A stretch of DNA of 64,000 nt from Gammaproteobacteria bacterium. GTDB taxonomy: Bacteria > Pseudomonadota > Gammaproteobacteria > GCA-001735895. The notes beneath the pieces were generated by a model. The model was not told where the DNA came from. It made no database searches and saw only the letters and a list, made by a program, of their open reading frames with translations. Shown one piece after another: positions 54,974 through 63,605 of this stretch. The DNA lies in assembly GCA_024225395.1 (NCBI GenBank), contig JAAEMR010000164.1:1-64000 (forward strand). Direction: 5' to 3'. Positions within the stretch are counted from its first letter, which is position 1. Each line of letters begins with the position of its first letter. A program made the translations under genes and the position numbers.

Positions 54974-56751
54974 AATATCACCTCTTTTTCTTTACTGTAC
55001 TCTGCTCTCATTTCATCAAATTTTTTACGAATTCTATCGGCGAGATGCTCAAGGTCCTGCAAATCATCATTGCTGACAGCAGATTTCAATCGTTTCAGCT
55101 GTGCGCTATAAGGTAACTTGATCAGCTGTTCAACCGGCACACCCAGGTTAATCAGTTCAACCCCTGCATCATGATATCGCAGCATTAATTCCAGCAAATT
55201 AAACTGCTTTTGTGGAGAACAGTAGCTATCCACAGGATCAAGAGCAGATTGCTGTAACACGGCTTCCTTGATCAGCCCCGAACTTTCAAGAACCCAGCGC
55301 TGCGATGAAGACAAAGCTTCAGGCCCGACCAGGTTAACGATACGCTCCAGTTCATCGGCTTCGGATAAAAGTGACAGAGCCTGTTCACGCCGATTAGCCC
55401 ATTGAGGACTTATATTCTCTGACCACCATGCAGCCGCACGATCATCATAAGAGGTGAAACTTTCCAGCCAGGAAACAGAGGGGTAGTGCCTGGCATCTGC
55501 CAGCGATTTTGATAGCGCCCAAAATGTACGAATAATTTCCTTGGTATGACTGGTGACCGGTTCAGAGAAATCTCCACCGGGAGGCGATACCGCACCAATC
55601 AGGGTCACTGAACCAGTCTTGTCCGATAAAGTACTCACCATACCGGCACGTTCATAAAATGCAGCCAGCCTTGAAGCCAGATAAGCCGGGTAACCTTCTT
55701 CCACTGGCATTTGCCCCAGTCGCCCGGCAACTTCGCGTAAAGCTTCTGCCCAGCGACTGGTCGAATCAGCCACCATCACCACATCATAACCCTGATCACG
55801 ATAATACTCGGCCATGGTCACTCCTACATTGATACTGGCTTCTCTGGCAACCACCGGCATATTCGATGTATTGGCGACCAGGAATGTCCGCTCCATTAAT
55901 GAACGACCACTGTACGGATCTTTAAGTTCGGGAAAAGACTGTAAAATATCCACCATCTCATTTCCACGTTCACCACAACCCACATATAAAACGATATCTG
56001 CATTTGCCCAACGTGCAATTTGTTGCTGCACCATGGTTTTTCCAGCACCGAAAGGCCCCGGAACCGCCGCTTTGCCCCCTTTAAGCAGGGGAAAAAAAGT
56101 ATCCAGTATGCGCTGTCCGGTAATCAGCGGCACAATGGAATTTGAGCGTGTGTGATAAGGTCTTGGAGTTCGTACCGGCCACTTGTGATACATTTTGAGT
56201 TCGAACACAGAACCGGAATCATTGCTGACCCGCGCAATCACTTCCTCAACCGTATAATCACCTTCAGGTGCATGTTCAATAATTTCACCTACACAATCAG
56301 GAGGTGTCAGAATTCTATGCTCTATAGTTTCCGTTTCCTGAACGGTTCCGAGTATTTCGCCGGCACTGAGTTTGTAACCAACAACCAGGTTTTCATCAGG
56401 AACAAAATGCCATTTCTTTTCCCTGTCCAGTGCATCAACCAGCAGTCCGCGACTGATATTTTCACCACTTAGCTGCATGATCTTTTGCAGAGGTCGCTGC
56501 ACACCATCAAATATCTGTCCCAGCAAACCGGGGCCTAGTTCTACCGACAGGGGATGCCCCAGGCCGGTCACCTGTTCTCCCGGGCGTAATGACTCGGTCG
56601 ATTCATACACCTGCACCAGCGCATTCTGTTCACGCAGATGAATGACTTCAGCGATCAAACCTAAATCACCTATCCTGACCTGCTCACCATTACGAATCCC
56701 TGCATGACGAATCGTCACTATGGGACCATTTACTTCAATCACCTCACCCAT
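54970..56751 (-). CDS. V/A-type ATPase catalytic subunit A
   Basis: I use the ATG at 56751 (MGEVIEVNGPIVTIRHAG) rather than the upstream ATG at 56796; this gives 593 residues. The catalytic P-loop is intact (GPFGAGKT, about residues 230-237), with the following VYVGCGERGNEMVDIL and the VAGRLGQMPVEEGYPAYLASR block. The bulge domain of about 90 residues near the N-terminus marks it as A-type rather than F1 beta. It overlaps the end of subunit E by eight bases. Confidence 0.96.
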   Translation of the reverse strand: MGEVIEVNGPIVTIRHAGIRNGEQVRIGDLGLIAEVIHLREQNALVQVYESTESLRPGEQVTGLGHPLSVELGPGLLGQIFDGVQRPLQKIMQLSGENISRGLLVDALDREKKWHFVPDENLVVGYKLSAGEILGTVQETETIEHRILTPPDCVGEIIEHAPEGDYTVEEVIARVSNDSGSVFELKMYHKWPVRTPRPYHTRSNSIVPLITGQRILDTFFPLLKGGKAAVPGPFGAGKTMVQQQIARWANADIVLYVGCGERGNEMVDILQSFPELKDPYSGRSLMERTFLVANTSNMPVVAREASINVGVTMAEYYRDQGYDVVMVADSTSRWAEALREVAGRLGQMPVEEGYPAYLASRLAAFYERAGMVSTLSDKTGSVTLIGAVSPPGGDFSEPVTSHTKEIIRTFWALSKSLADARHYPSVSWLESFTSYDDRAAAWWSENISPQWANRREQALSLLSEADELERIVNLVGPEALSSSQRWVLESSGLIKEAVLQQSALDPVDSYCSPQKQFNLLELMLRYHDAGVELINLGVPVEQLIKLPYSAQLKRLKSAVSNDDLQDLEHLADRIRKKFDEMRAEYSKEKEVIL

Positions 56752-57400
56752 TAAACACCGTTCCCATCGATGAAACGGTTGAAAATAACCGCTCAAAGAT
56801 TAACCGACGTAGTTCATCTTCACGCCTGCTGACAATACCATCAAAAGTATAATCCACCATCACATCACCTGACGTTGATACCAGCTTTAACCCTCCGGAG
56901 CAGGGACAGGCTTCTCTGGCTAACTTGACATCAACTTTATTACCACAACAATTTTTTACCAGTTCATCCCAGTTCTCTGAAAACAGGGATAAATCATCAC
57001 TGTTTATATGGGCTATCAGGGGTATAGGCCCCATGCTGGTCGCCCCCTGTTTGAGTAGTTTTTTGAAGATAAGTAAATATTGCTGATGGTTTTTATGCAC
57101 CCGGTCCAGCTCACTTATGACATTGTGCATCACAGATTGCACAAGTCCCCATCGATTTCGATCCAGCTCGGCCTTAATACGTAATTCACTCGCCTGTACC
57201 AGCCGGTGATATTCACGATCAGAACGAATTTTCGCTGAGAGCAGTTCTTTTTGTTCCATCAATTTAATTTTTTCACGAACATCTTCAATGATTTTATTTC
57301 TGGTCATTGTTCCCTGCTGGACATGCTCAGCAGAAAATTGATGAGCACGCTGCAGTATTGCATGTTGCAGCGCTTTAACCTGTTGCTGTTCAGTTGCCAT
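56744..57400 (-). CDS. V/A-type ATPase subunit E
   Basis: From the ATG at 57400 (MATEQQQVKAL) it encodes 218 residues; an upstream ATG at 57433 is less likely. Residues 5-110 form a long charged helix of the peripheral stalk, and the C-terminal domain has GGLKLVSTSGDVMVDYTFDG, which matches the family's GGxxx...D..NT-type region. It overlaps the subunit F stop by 11 bases and the subunit A start by eight. Confidence 0.85.
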   Translation of the reverse strand: MATEQQQVKALQHAILQRAHQFSAEHVQQGTMTRNKIIEDVREKIKLMEQKELLSAKIRSDREYHRLVQASELRIKAELDRNRWGLVQSVMHNVISELDRVHKNHQQYLLIFKKLLKQGATSMGPIPLIAHINSDDLSLFSENWDELVKNCCGNKVDVKLAREACPCSGGLKLVSTSGDVMVDYTFDGIVSRREDELRRLIFERLFSTVSSMGTVFNG

Positions 57401-57716
57401 TTGTTTTCTCCAGAACAGAAGCGCCGAGAACAAGTCCTATCAGTTTTTCTACTGCAGGTTGATAATCATCGGCTTCATGTAAATTAGGAATGTCACAAAT
57501 AAGAATAGAGCCTCCACTCTGCCGAAGTATTTTCACCATGGGAATATCTGCATTGATTAAATCATGTTGCATAAATACAAGCGCACGTTGCTGACTGCGC
57601 TTTAAATCACTCAGTACATCATTGATAGTATCGTTGGACTCATCGGCATAGGTTTGAATACCCAGTAATGAAAAACCATCCATTAATGCCGAATTACCCA
57701 TGGCGAGAATTTTCAT
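57390..57716 (-). CDS. V/A-type ATPase subunit F
   Basis: A 108-residue Rossmann-like central-stalk subunit. The start KILAMGNSALMDGFSLLGIQTY and the middle RALVFMQHDLINAD fit subunit F, as does the small size. It shares one base with the end of the preceding subunit K gene and overlaps subunit E. Confidence 0.85.
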   Translation of the reverse strand: MKILAMGNSALMDGFSLLGIQTYADESNDTINDVLSDLKRSQQRALVFMQHDLINADIPMVKILRQSGGSILICDIPNLHEADDYQPAVEKLIGLVLGASVLEKTNGN

Positions 57717-58162
57717 TAGATTTTTCCAAGTAATAGAATACTCACAACCAGTCCGTAAATTGCGATACCTTCTGCCAATCCCAGGTAAATAAGTGTGCGT
57801 CCAAACAATTCCGGTTTTTCAACAATAACCGCAAGAGATGCCGATCCAACAGAGCCTACTGCCAGCCCGGCACCGATGGCTGCCAGTCCGGTAGGTAAGC
57901 CGATTCCGACCAGCGCCAGTCCCAGGCCTATACTAATCTCCTTAACTTCCCCCGCCACGGTTTGCGCGGCAACGGCTTCATTAACGCTGCCGATCATTAT
58001 GGCTACAATACCTACTACAAAAATAACCAGATTGGCAATAACGCTACCTTTGACCCAGCGCGGTATTTTTTGTTTAACCGCTGCAGGAAACATCAACAGA
58101 TAGACCCCCAGTGAAATAATACCCACGACACTTAAAGTTAGTAAGATGGTAATTAGGTTCAT
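57716..58162 (-). CDS. V/A-type ATPase membrane rotor subunit K (c)
   Basis: A 148-residue proteolipid with four membrane helices in two hairpins (about 4-26 with 41-60, and 76-112 with 122-147). The ion-binding Glu is E131 in YLGLAEGIAIYGLVV; the first hairpin has no carboxylate at the matching place, as in other duplicated K subunits. I see no obvious Na+-site residues, so protons are the likelier ion, but this is uncertain. Confidence 0.88.
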   Translation of the reverse strand: MNLITILLTLSVVGIISLGVYLLMFPAAVKQKIPRWVKGSVIANLVIFVVGIVAIMIGSVNEAVAAQTVAGEVKEISIGLGLALVGIGLPTGLAAIGAGLAVGSVGSASLAVIVEKPELFGRTLIYLGLAEGIAIYGLVVSILLLGKI

Positions 58163-58185
58163 GTCTTTCTCCTGTAAAAATAGGT

Positions 58186-60063
58186 TCAGAGTTTCAACGG
58201 TTCAAACGCTTTACCTTTACCACTAAAGAAGCGTGAAAAACCTTCATAATATTCGAGACGCAAGCATTGAATGGCGACAATTGCGCCCTCCAGTACAATA
58301 ATAAAAATATTCCCCAGTAAGATAGTTATCCAGTGCCCGGTTGGACCCATCATCGCTGCGATAGAAAAAACAGCTGCTGCCAGAGCAATATGATTTAAAC
58401 TGAATGCAGCAACACGTAAAAAAGAAAGGGTGCCAGAGACACTACTGATAACCTGCTCCAGCATTTCAATTAACACGACCAGTGTTTTTTCAAACAAACC
58501 GGCTCTGGACTGCAACCATTGATAGCGCATGATCACGGCCATCGGTATCAATAAACACAAGGTTTCGAACAAACCAAAATGATCATTGGCCATCAATTGA
58601 TAACCCGAATACAAAGCCGCCAGGTAAAACAATAACCCGGCAACACCCTTGCCACTGTAAAGGGCCTGTTGCGTTAAACCGACCACCAGGTAATTTCGAA
58701 TCGCTAACAAATTCGAAACCAGTAGAAAAAAAGCACCCCAGACTAATGCCAGCAGTAACACCTGAACCGGATCATGCATGGGAGACATCCACAGCGGCGT
58801 AATAATATGTTCATAACCAAATAGACTGCCATACACAAAACCAAAACCAATAGAAGAAAGCCCGGCCAATACACCAATGATAGTGACCGACGGAAACCGT
58901 TTCCATAACAATAAACTGCCACTGGCAATCACTGCGCCATGCCCGATATCTCCGAACATCATGCCAAACATCAAAATGTAACTGAATGAGAACAAAACTG
59001 TTGGATCCACTTCCGCATAGTTCGGGATTCCAAAATTACTCACCAGACTCTGAAACGGTTTAAAGATCCAGCTGTGTCGTAATAGAGAAGGGACAGATTC
59101 AAGCTCTTTGTTCTGCGGGTTAGTCAGTTGGATATGGAATGGAAACTGAAGATTATTATGCAGCTGTTTTTTTATTTCCTGCTCACCATCTGCAGGCACC
59201 CAGCCCTGCATGAAAACAAGCCCCCCATGACCCTTCAATACCGTGGCCAGGCTGGCATAAGGTTTAGCCAGAATCAGTAATTCATTTGTTTTTTGCAGGG
59301 CAGGAGAAATATCTAGCAATAAATCGGAGAGCTTTTTGTCTAATTTTATAATCTCATTTTTTGACTCTTCAAGCTGGTTATTAAGATCAAGCCGAAGTTG
59401 AGCCGGGTTACCCGAAAGCTCTTCGGGTATGACAAGCTCACGAAAATCGGCTGACTTTAATAATTCGTGAACATCCGTCTGCTGCTGACTGGAACCAATC
59501 ATCACAACATGCTGGACACCTTCACCTGTATAGAATGATCTGATCATAAATTCAGCCAGGGACAGGGCTTTTTCGAGCCGACTGAAGTTCGCCGAAGGCA
59601 CGGTCCCCACCATGATATTTAAAAACCGGCTAGTTCTTGTTAAGCGGCTTAAATCCAGGTCCAGGGCATCAAATTTCTGTAAACTTTTAACCAGCTGCCT
59701 GGTGACCTGCATTTTTTCATGTTGTTGACGTTTTTTCTCTTCTACCACGGAAACTAATGACCATAGAACCTTTAACTGCCCATCCATTTCCTGTAATTGC
59801 TCAAGCGTTACCAGTTGCGTCAAATCATCAGGTTGGGTAAATTTTTCTGATGCTAAATCTGAAATTTTAGTAAACCGTGAAGCAAGGCTTTGATACACAT
59901 CAAAATAGGGTGTCGCAGGAAATTCGGGTAACAGCTGTTCGTTAGATGTGTCTTCAACCGGGTGTAAAATGGTCATTCGTGCTAGAGTCAATGCAGCACA
60001 TTGAGCATCTTCATCCATCATTGATAAACTAATTTTTTTCATTTCAACAGGAATGGAAAGCAT
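58186..60063 (-). CDS. V/A-type ATPase subunit I (a)
   Basis: A 625-residue stator subunit. Residues 1-330 are soluble with long coiled helices (KNEIIKLDKKLSDLLLD), and the rest holds about seven to eight membrane helices starting at TVLFSFSYILMFGMMFGDIGHG. The essential Arg that faces the rotor Glu lies in FLRVAAFSLNHIALA. Its first codon overlaps the subunit C stop by one base. Confidence 0.93.
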   Translation of the reverse strand: MLSIPVEMKKISLSMMDEDAQCAALTLARMTILHPVEDTSNEQLLPEFPATPYFDVYQSLASRFTKISDLASEKFTQPDDLTQLVTLEQLQEMDGQLKVLWSLVSVVEEKKRQQHEKMQVTRQLVKSLQKFDALDLDLSRLTRTSRFLNIMVGTVPSANFSRLEKALSLAEFMIRSFYTGEGVQHVVMIGSSQQQTDVHELLKSADFRELVIPEELSGNPAQLRLDLNNQLEESKNEIIKLDKKLSDLLLDISPALQKTNELLILAKPYASLATVLKGHGGLVFMQGWVPADGEQEIKKQLHNNLQFPFHIQLTNPQNKELESVPSLLRHSWIFKPFQSLVSNFGIPNYAEVDPTVLFSFSYILMFGMMFGDIGHGAVIASGSLLLWKRFPSVTIIGVLAGLSSIGFGFVYGSLFGYEHIITPLWMSPMHDPVQVLLLALVWGAFFLLVSNLLAIRNYLVVGLTQQALYSGKGVAGLLFYLAALYSGYQLMANDHFGLFETLCLLIPMAVIMRYQWLQSRAGLFEKTLVVLIEMLEQVISSVSGTLSFLRVAAFSLNHIALAAAVFSIAAMMGPTGHWITILLGNIFIIVLEGAIVAIQCLRLEYYEGFSRFFSGKGKAFEPLKL

Positions 60064-61085
60064 TATTTAAATCCCACCACTGCCTGTCTGATTAATTCAT
60101 CATCAAACTTTAACTGTTTACCCTTTATCAATGCCTGTAAAAATTTCGTTTCGGCTTCGCGCAAAATGATATAGGCAAAAAATCGTGACACCAGGTTGGT
60201 TTTGCTTAAGGCTTTTGAGGCAATTGCCAGAGTAGAGTATTCCAGTGCAGTTTCAATTTCACAGATCGTATTTAAACCGGATAGTTTTTTCTGTAATGAT
60301 TCCGGCAAGGCAGAAAGTACTTCATCGACACTGTCCATTTTAGCCAGACGCATTAAATTAGCAGAATGTAAAGTTCGGCCTGAAGCAGTTAATAAATAAT
60401 ACGATTTAGCAGGTGATAGATGGTATGAAAAACGATAACGCAATAACCATAGCAGGTTGAAGCGGTCAAGCAGCACACCCATTACCTGGCTCACCTGAGT
60501 GATATCCTGGTTATCAAGTGCCTGCAGGCGTTGTTTCAGGTGAATAAAAAAACTTCTATCTATCGTTGCATCCAGCAAAAATAGATCATTCCCGTGTTCT
60601 TCATACACCTGCCTCGCCTGTCGAACTATACCCGCATAGGCCGTCGTTTCCAGCAACCGGAGCATTTCATGAGTATCTTCTGTGTCCAGCAACTTTTTAA
60701 GCGGTAATTCTGCAAAATCACCTAAATCGATCAACTGTTGCCGAATAATATAAATTTCAGTATTGCTGAATTTCCCTCGAATTAAAACTTTCAGATTGAC
60801 CAGTTCAAACCAGCGGATAGCATAGAAAAAGAATCGTCTTTCACGCCCTGAAAAAGGACGAATTAATAGTTGAAAGTCATTAAAGGCATTATTCGCTAAT
60901 TGATTTTCTATGCTACTGGAATCCTTGCTATCCAGACTATAGTGATGCCCCGTTAATGTTGCTATGTGGGTTAGAATCTGCTCAAGATCAAGATCGAATA
61001 ATTTCGTTAAAAAATCAAAGTCAATCAGGCGGTTAGAAAATATACTTAACCGTGTACTCAGGTAGGCGCTGGTAAATCCGCTCAC
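60063..61085 (-). CDS. V/A-type ATPase subunit C (d)
   Basis: A 340-residue subunit that couples the central stalk to the rotor ring. It is almost entirely helical, with the family's N-terminal SAYLSTRLSIFSNRLID and repeated LLDRFNLLWLLRYRFSY. Sequence similarity in this family is low, so the call leans on size, position between the G-like and I subunits and the helix pattern. Overlaps its neighbour by four bases. Confidence 0.82.
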   Translation of the reverse strand: MSGFTSAYLSTRLSIFSNRLIDFDFLTKLFDLDLEQILTHIATLTGHHYSLDSKDSSSIENQLANNAFNDFQLLIRPFSGRERRFFFYAIRWFELVNLKVLIRGKFSNTEIYIIRQQLIDLGDFAELPLKKLLDTEDTHEMLRLLETTAYAGIVRQARQVYEEHGNDLFLLDATIDRSFFIHLKQRLQALDNQDITQVSQVMGVLLDRFNLLWLLRYRFSYHLSPAKSYYLLTASGRTLHSANLMRLAKMDSVDEVLSALPESLQKKLSGLNTICEIETALEYSTLAIASKALSKTNLVSRFFAYIILREAETKFLQALIKGKQLKFDDELIRQAVVGFK

Positions 61086-61408
61086 GAGTCAGCTCGATCA
61101 CTGTTAAGTATCAGCTCAATCGCCTGTTGCAAAGCCTCCGAGTCATGTTTTCCTGCCAGATCTCGTAATTCCTTATTTCGCTCATCATAACGCAGCTTCA
61201 TTTCTGCAATGGTTTGAACGGAACGCTCATGAGCCTTATCGATAAATGACTGGTGCATTTCAGGCAGACGCTGCTGAAACTGTTGCTCCATATCATAAGC
61301 ATCATCCAGAGATTTTTTAACAATCGCATCCCGCTCCTGTTCGCCTTTGGAGACAATCGCTTCCGCTTCGGATTCTGCATTTAACAGGTCTTTTAATGAA
61401 TCATCCAT
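61082..61408 (-). CDS. V/A-type ATPase peripheral-stalk subunit (G/H-like)
   Basis: A 108-residue charged helical protein (ESEAEAIVSKGEQERD, MEQQFQQRLPEMHQ), typical of the G/H or AhaH-like stalk partner of subunit E. First gene of the operon, with a candidate sigma-70 promoter 43-71 bases upstream. Confidence 0.75.
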   Translation of the reverse strand: MDDSLKDLLNAESEAEAIVSKGEQERDAIVKKSLDDAYDMEQQFQQRLPEMHQSFIDKAHERSVQTIAEMKLRYDERNKELRDLAGKHDSEALQQAIELILNSDRADS

Positions 61409-61450
61409 ATAACGATACCATCAATAAGTGTTAACGTGATTTTAGACCAT

Positions 61451-61479
61451 TACATAATCCGCGGCATGATTTGCATCAA
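61451..61479 (-). promoter_or_regulatory. Candidate sigma-70 promoter of the V-ATPase operon
   Basis: Minus-strand TTGATG, 17 bases, TATGTA: correct spacing, with five of six bases matching at -35 and four or five at -10 depending on alignment. Start site would be near 61444, about 36 bases before the first gene. Confidence 0.4.
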
Positions 61480-61600
61480 TTTTTCCTCGAGTAATAAAAC
61501 GGATAAATTAAAGAAAATTTAAAAAGACTTCAGAGTCTCGGTCGTTATAATTTTATAGTTAACTTATATCAATCGCATATCTTAAATAAGTAAACTATAC

Positions 61601-62093
61601 ATGAACATCCTAAGGGTAAATTTCGCGGCAATGAGTAACCCAAACATAAACAATACTGTCAATGAAGCCGCTCGGGCTGGTCAATATGGGCGTGGATTTG
61701 CGGTAGTCACCGATGAAGTCAAAAATCTCGTTTTCACAACCAAACAGGCCGCTACTGAAATCAGTGAAATCATGAATGCCGATCTGGAAAATGGTACGAC
61801 TCAGGTTTAGGTAAGGATAAATACAGCCATTTACCGATATATAGCAGCATTCAACAACCCCATGTAGATGTGCATGACAATGTACATAAAGTCATTCATA
61901 TACTTGAACAGGACTGGCTAAAAAATCCCGCCCTGCATGAAAACATTTTAACGTTCTTTAAAACAGCAGAAACTGCCAGCAGCAAGTCACCGGTTTAGTT
62001 GATAAACTGGCCACAGAAAAAATGAAGTCCGAAGGATTCGCCAATGTTAATGCAGCAGGTGAAGTTTCATTCAAAGTAGGTAGAAAATTCTGA
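61601..62093 (+). pseudogene. Methyl-accepting chemotaxis protein remnant
   Basis: The first frame has the conserved cytoplasmic tip of a chemoreceptor (NEAARAGQYGRGFAVVTDEVKNL, split here by a turn, and QAATEISEIM) and stops at 61808. Other frames continue with a C-terminal region with scattered His (HVDVHDNVHKVIHILEQDW) and AGEVSFKVGRKF-stop at 62091. The sensor domain, membrane helices and most of the signalling bundle are missing. At least two frame changes are needed to join the parts. Confidence 0.7.
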
Positions 62094-62137
62094 TTTGTAA
62101 TTATTAGAAACTGGCGCAGAGAGACTCGTTCAGAATA

Positions 62138-63250
62138 TTATAGAGTCGCCATAGATCTGATGCAGTTTTTACCATCCTGCTTCGCTGCATAAACACCCTT
62201 ATCAGCCAATTTAATCAGATCTTCGTAATTATTCATTGAGCCAACTCGTGTTGCGACTCCCACACTGATACTGCTATTCCAGAAACTACCACCGGTTGGA
62301 ACTTTTAAACCTGAAACAGTTTCAAGAACTACTTCAGCAATATACATGCTTCCATCATGATCAGTATTCGGACAGAGAACTAAAAATTCATCACCTCCCA
62401 GTCGACACACAATATCGTCGGTTCGAAAACTATGCTGTAATGCTTTAGCCAGCTCTGTTAAAACTACATCACCTGCATCATGTCCATAAGTATCATTAAC
62501 AGCTTTAAAATGATCTGCATCGATCATCATGCAGGATAAGGGTCTATTAAACTTTATGGACTCTTTCCAGAGTACATCAAGTAAACGCAAAGCATGACGT
62601 CGATTAGGAAGATTGGTTAGCGTGTCAGTCAGCGCCAGTTCTTCAAGATGCAGGTTAGCATCTGTAAGCGCTTTCGTTCTTTCTTCTACCTTTGCTTCGA
62701 GAGTCTGATTTAACTTTAAAAGATCTTTATTTCTGGAGGAAACCTGGTGAAACATTCTATTTAACGTTTCCAGTAAGGGCTTTGTTGCACTATCCGCTAC
62801 CCTCTCTTCTTTTTCATAAGCTTCTGACGGGCTTAATCCTGACTTTATAGAAGCAACCTGACGAGACATATTCTGGTCAGTACCAAGAATATGGTAGGCC
62901 AGCCAATGTATCAGAAAATCTAACAATAGTTCTATCGCAACAGTAGTTCCACCTGAAACAGCTTCATACATCGAGGTGACTTCCTGCAAAAAATCATTGT
63001 GGATCTCAATATGTTTGTCGAAATGACGCGAATCAATACCAACACTCAACATCATAGACTGCTCTTCATTAAAGTGATAAACAGCATACTCTGACAACTC
63101 TTTAAATAATTTATTTAGATCATCCAGAGTGGAAATATTTTCACTCACTAACTCTCCAAACCGATTGATTCGGTCTACCAGGTAGAGATGCTGCTCATCA
63201 ACCTCAGCCAACCCGGTTACAAAGTTTTCATCCCACTGAAATGACGGCAT
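62138..63250 (-). CDS. Hemerythrin-GGDEF diguanylate cyclase
   Basis: A 370-residue cytoplasmic protein. Residues 1-140 are a bacteriohemerythrin with diiron ligands in DEQHLYL, HFNEEQSMM, EIHNDFL and HWLAYHILGTDQ. A coiled linker (about 165-205, LNQTLEAKVEERTKAL) leads to a GGDEF domain with intact RLGGDEF and an inhibitory RxxD site five residues earlier (RTDD). It should make cyclic di-GMP in response to O2 or redox state, as shown for a Vibrio homologue. An FNR-like site lies about 95 bases upstream. Confidence 0.93.
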   Translation of the reverse strand: MPSFQWDENFVTGLAEVDEQHLYLVDRINRFGELVSENISTLDDLNKLFKELSEYAVYHFNEEQSMMLSVGIDSRHFDKHIEIHNDFLQEVTSMYEAVSGGTTVAIELLLDFLIHWLAYHILGTDQNMSRQVASIKSGLSPSEAYEKEERVADSATKPLLETLNRMFHQVSSRNKDLLKLNQTLEAKVEERTKALTDANLHLEELALTDTLTNLPNRRHALRLLDVLWKESIKFNRPLSCMMIDADHFKAVNDTYGHDAGDVVLTELAKALQHSFRTDDIVCRLGGDEFLVLCPNTDHDGSMYIAEVVLETVSGLKVPTGGSFWNSSISVGVATRVGSMNNYEDLIKLADKGVYAAKQDGKNCIRSMATL

Positions 63251-63605
63251 TTAATCTTAACAACTCTAAATCTGGATTTAATAAGGGAAACAGCTATTTA
63301 TGGTTTAGAAACGGTACATTAATGCTTTTATGTCCATCAACATTGATCAAGATCATATTCAGTCCAATTAGTTTTTTTTAGGACTACTAATTCTGTCAAT
63401 AAGTATCATTTAAAATATCTGATATAATAAGAAAGTGCTCGAATCAGGCCATACAGTTCATTCATTAATTTCCAACTGATAGTTTTCAGGTTACACTCAA
63501 CATTTGGAATTTAAACCGGTCTGCTTCCTGTTCCCGGCATAGATTTACGCATAATTATGGTAATAGCTTCAAATCATTTATCTTTTGTTCGGCTAAGGAA
63601 TTTTC
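63251..63605. other. Divergent intergenic region
   Basis: A 355-base AT-rich gap between the hemerythrin-GGDEF gene and the partial MotA/TolQ-like gene. Apart from the FNR-like box at 63343-63356 I see no gene or clear terminator. Confidence 0.4.
63343..63356. promoter_or_regulatory. FNR/ANR-like box
   Basis: TTGAT-CAAG-ATCAT matches nine of ten bases of the FNR consensus TTGAT-N4-ATCAA. It lies about 95 bases upstream of the hemerythrin-GGDEF start and about 250 bases before the downstream gene. Confidence 0.4.
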
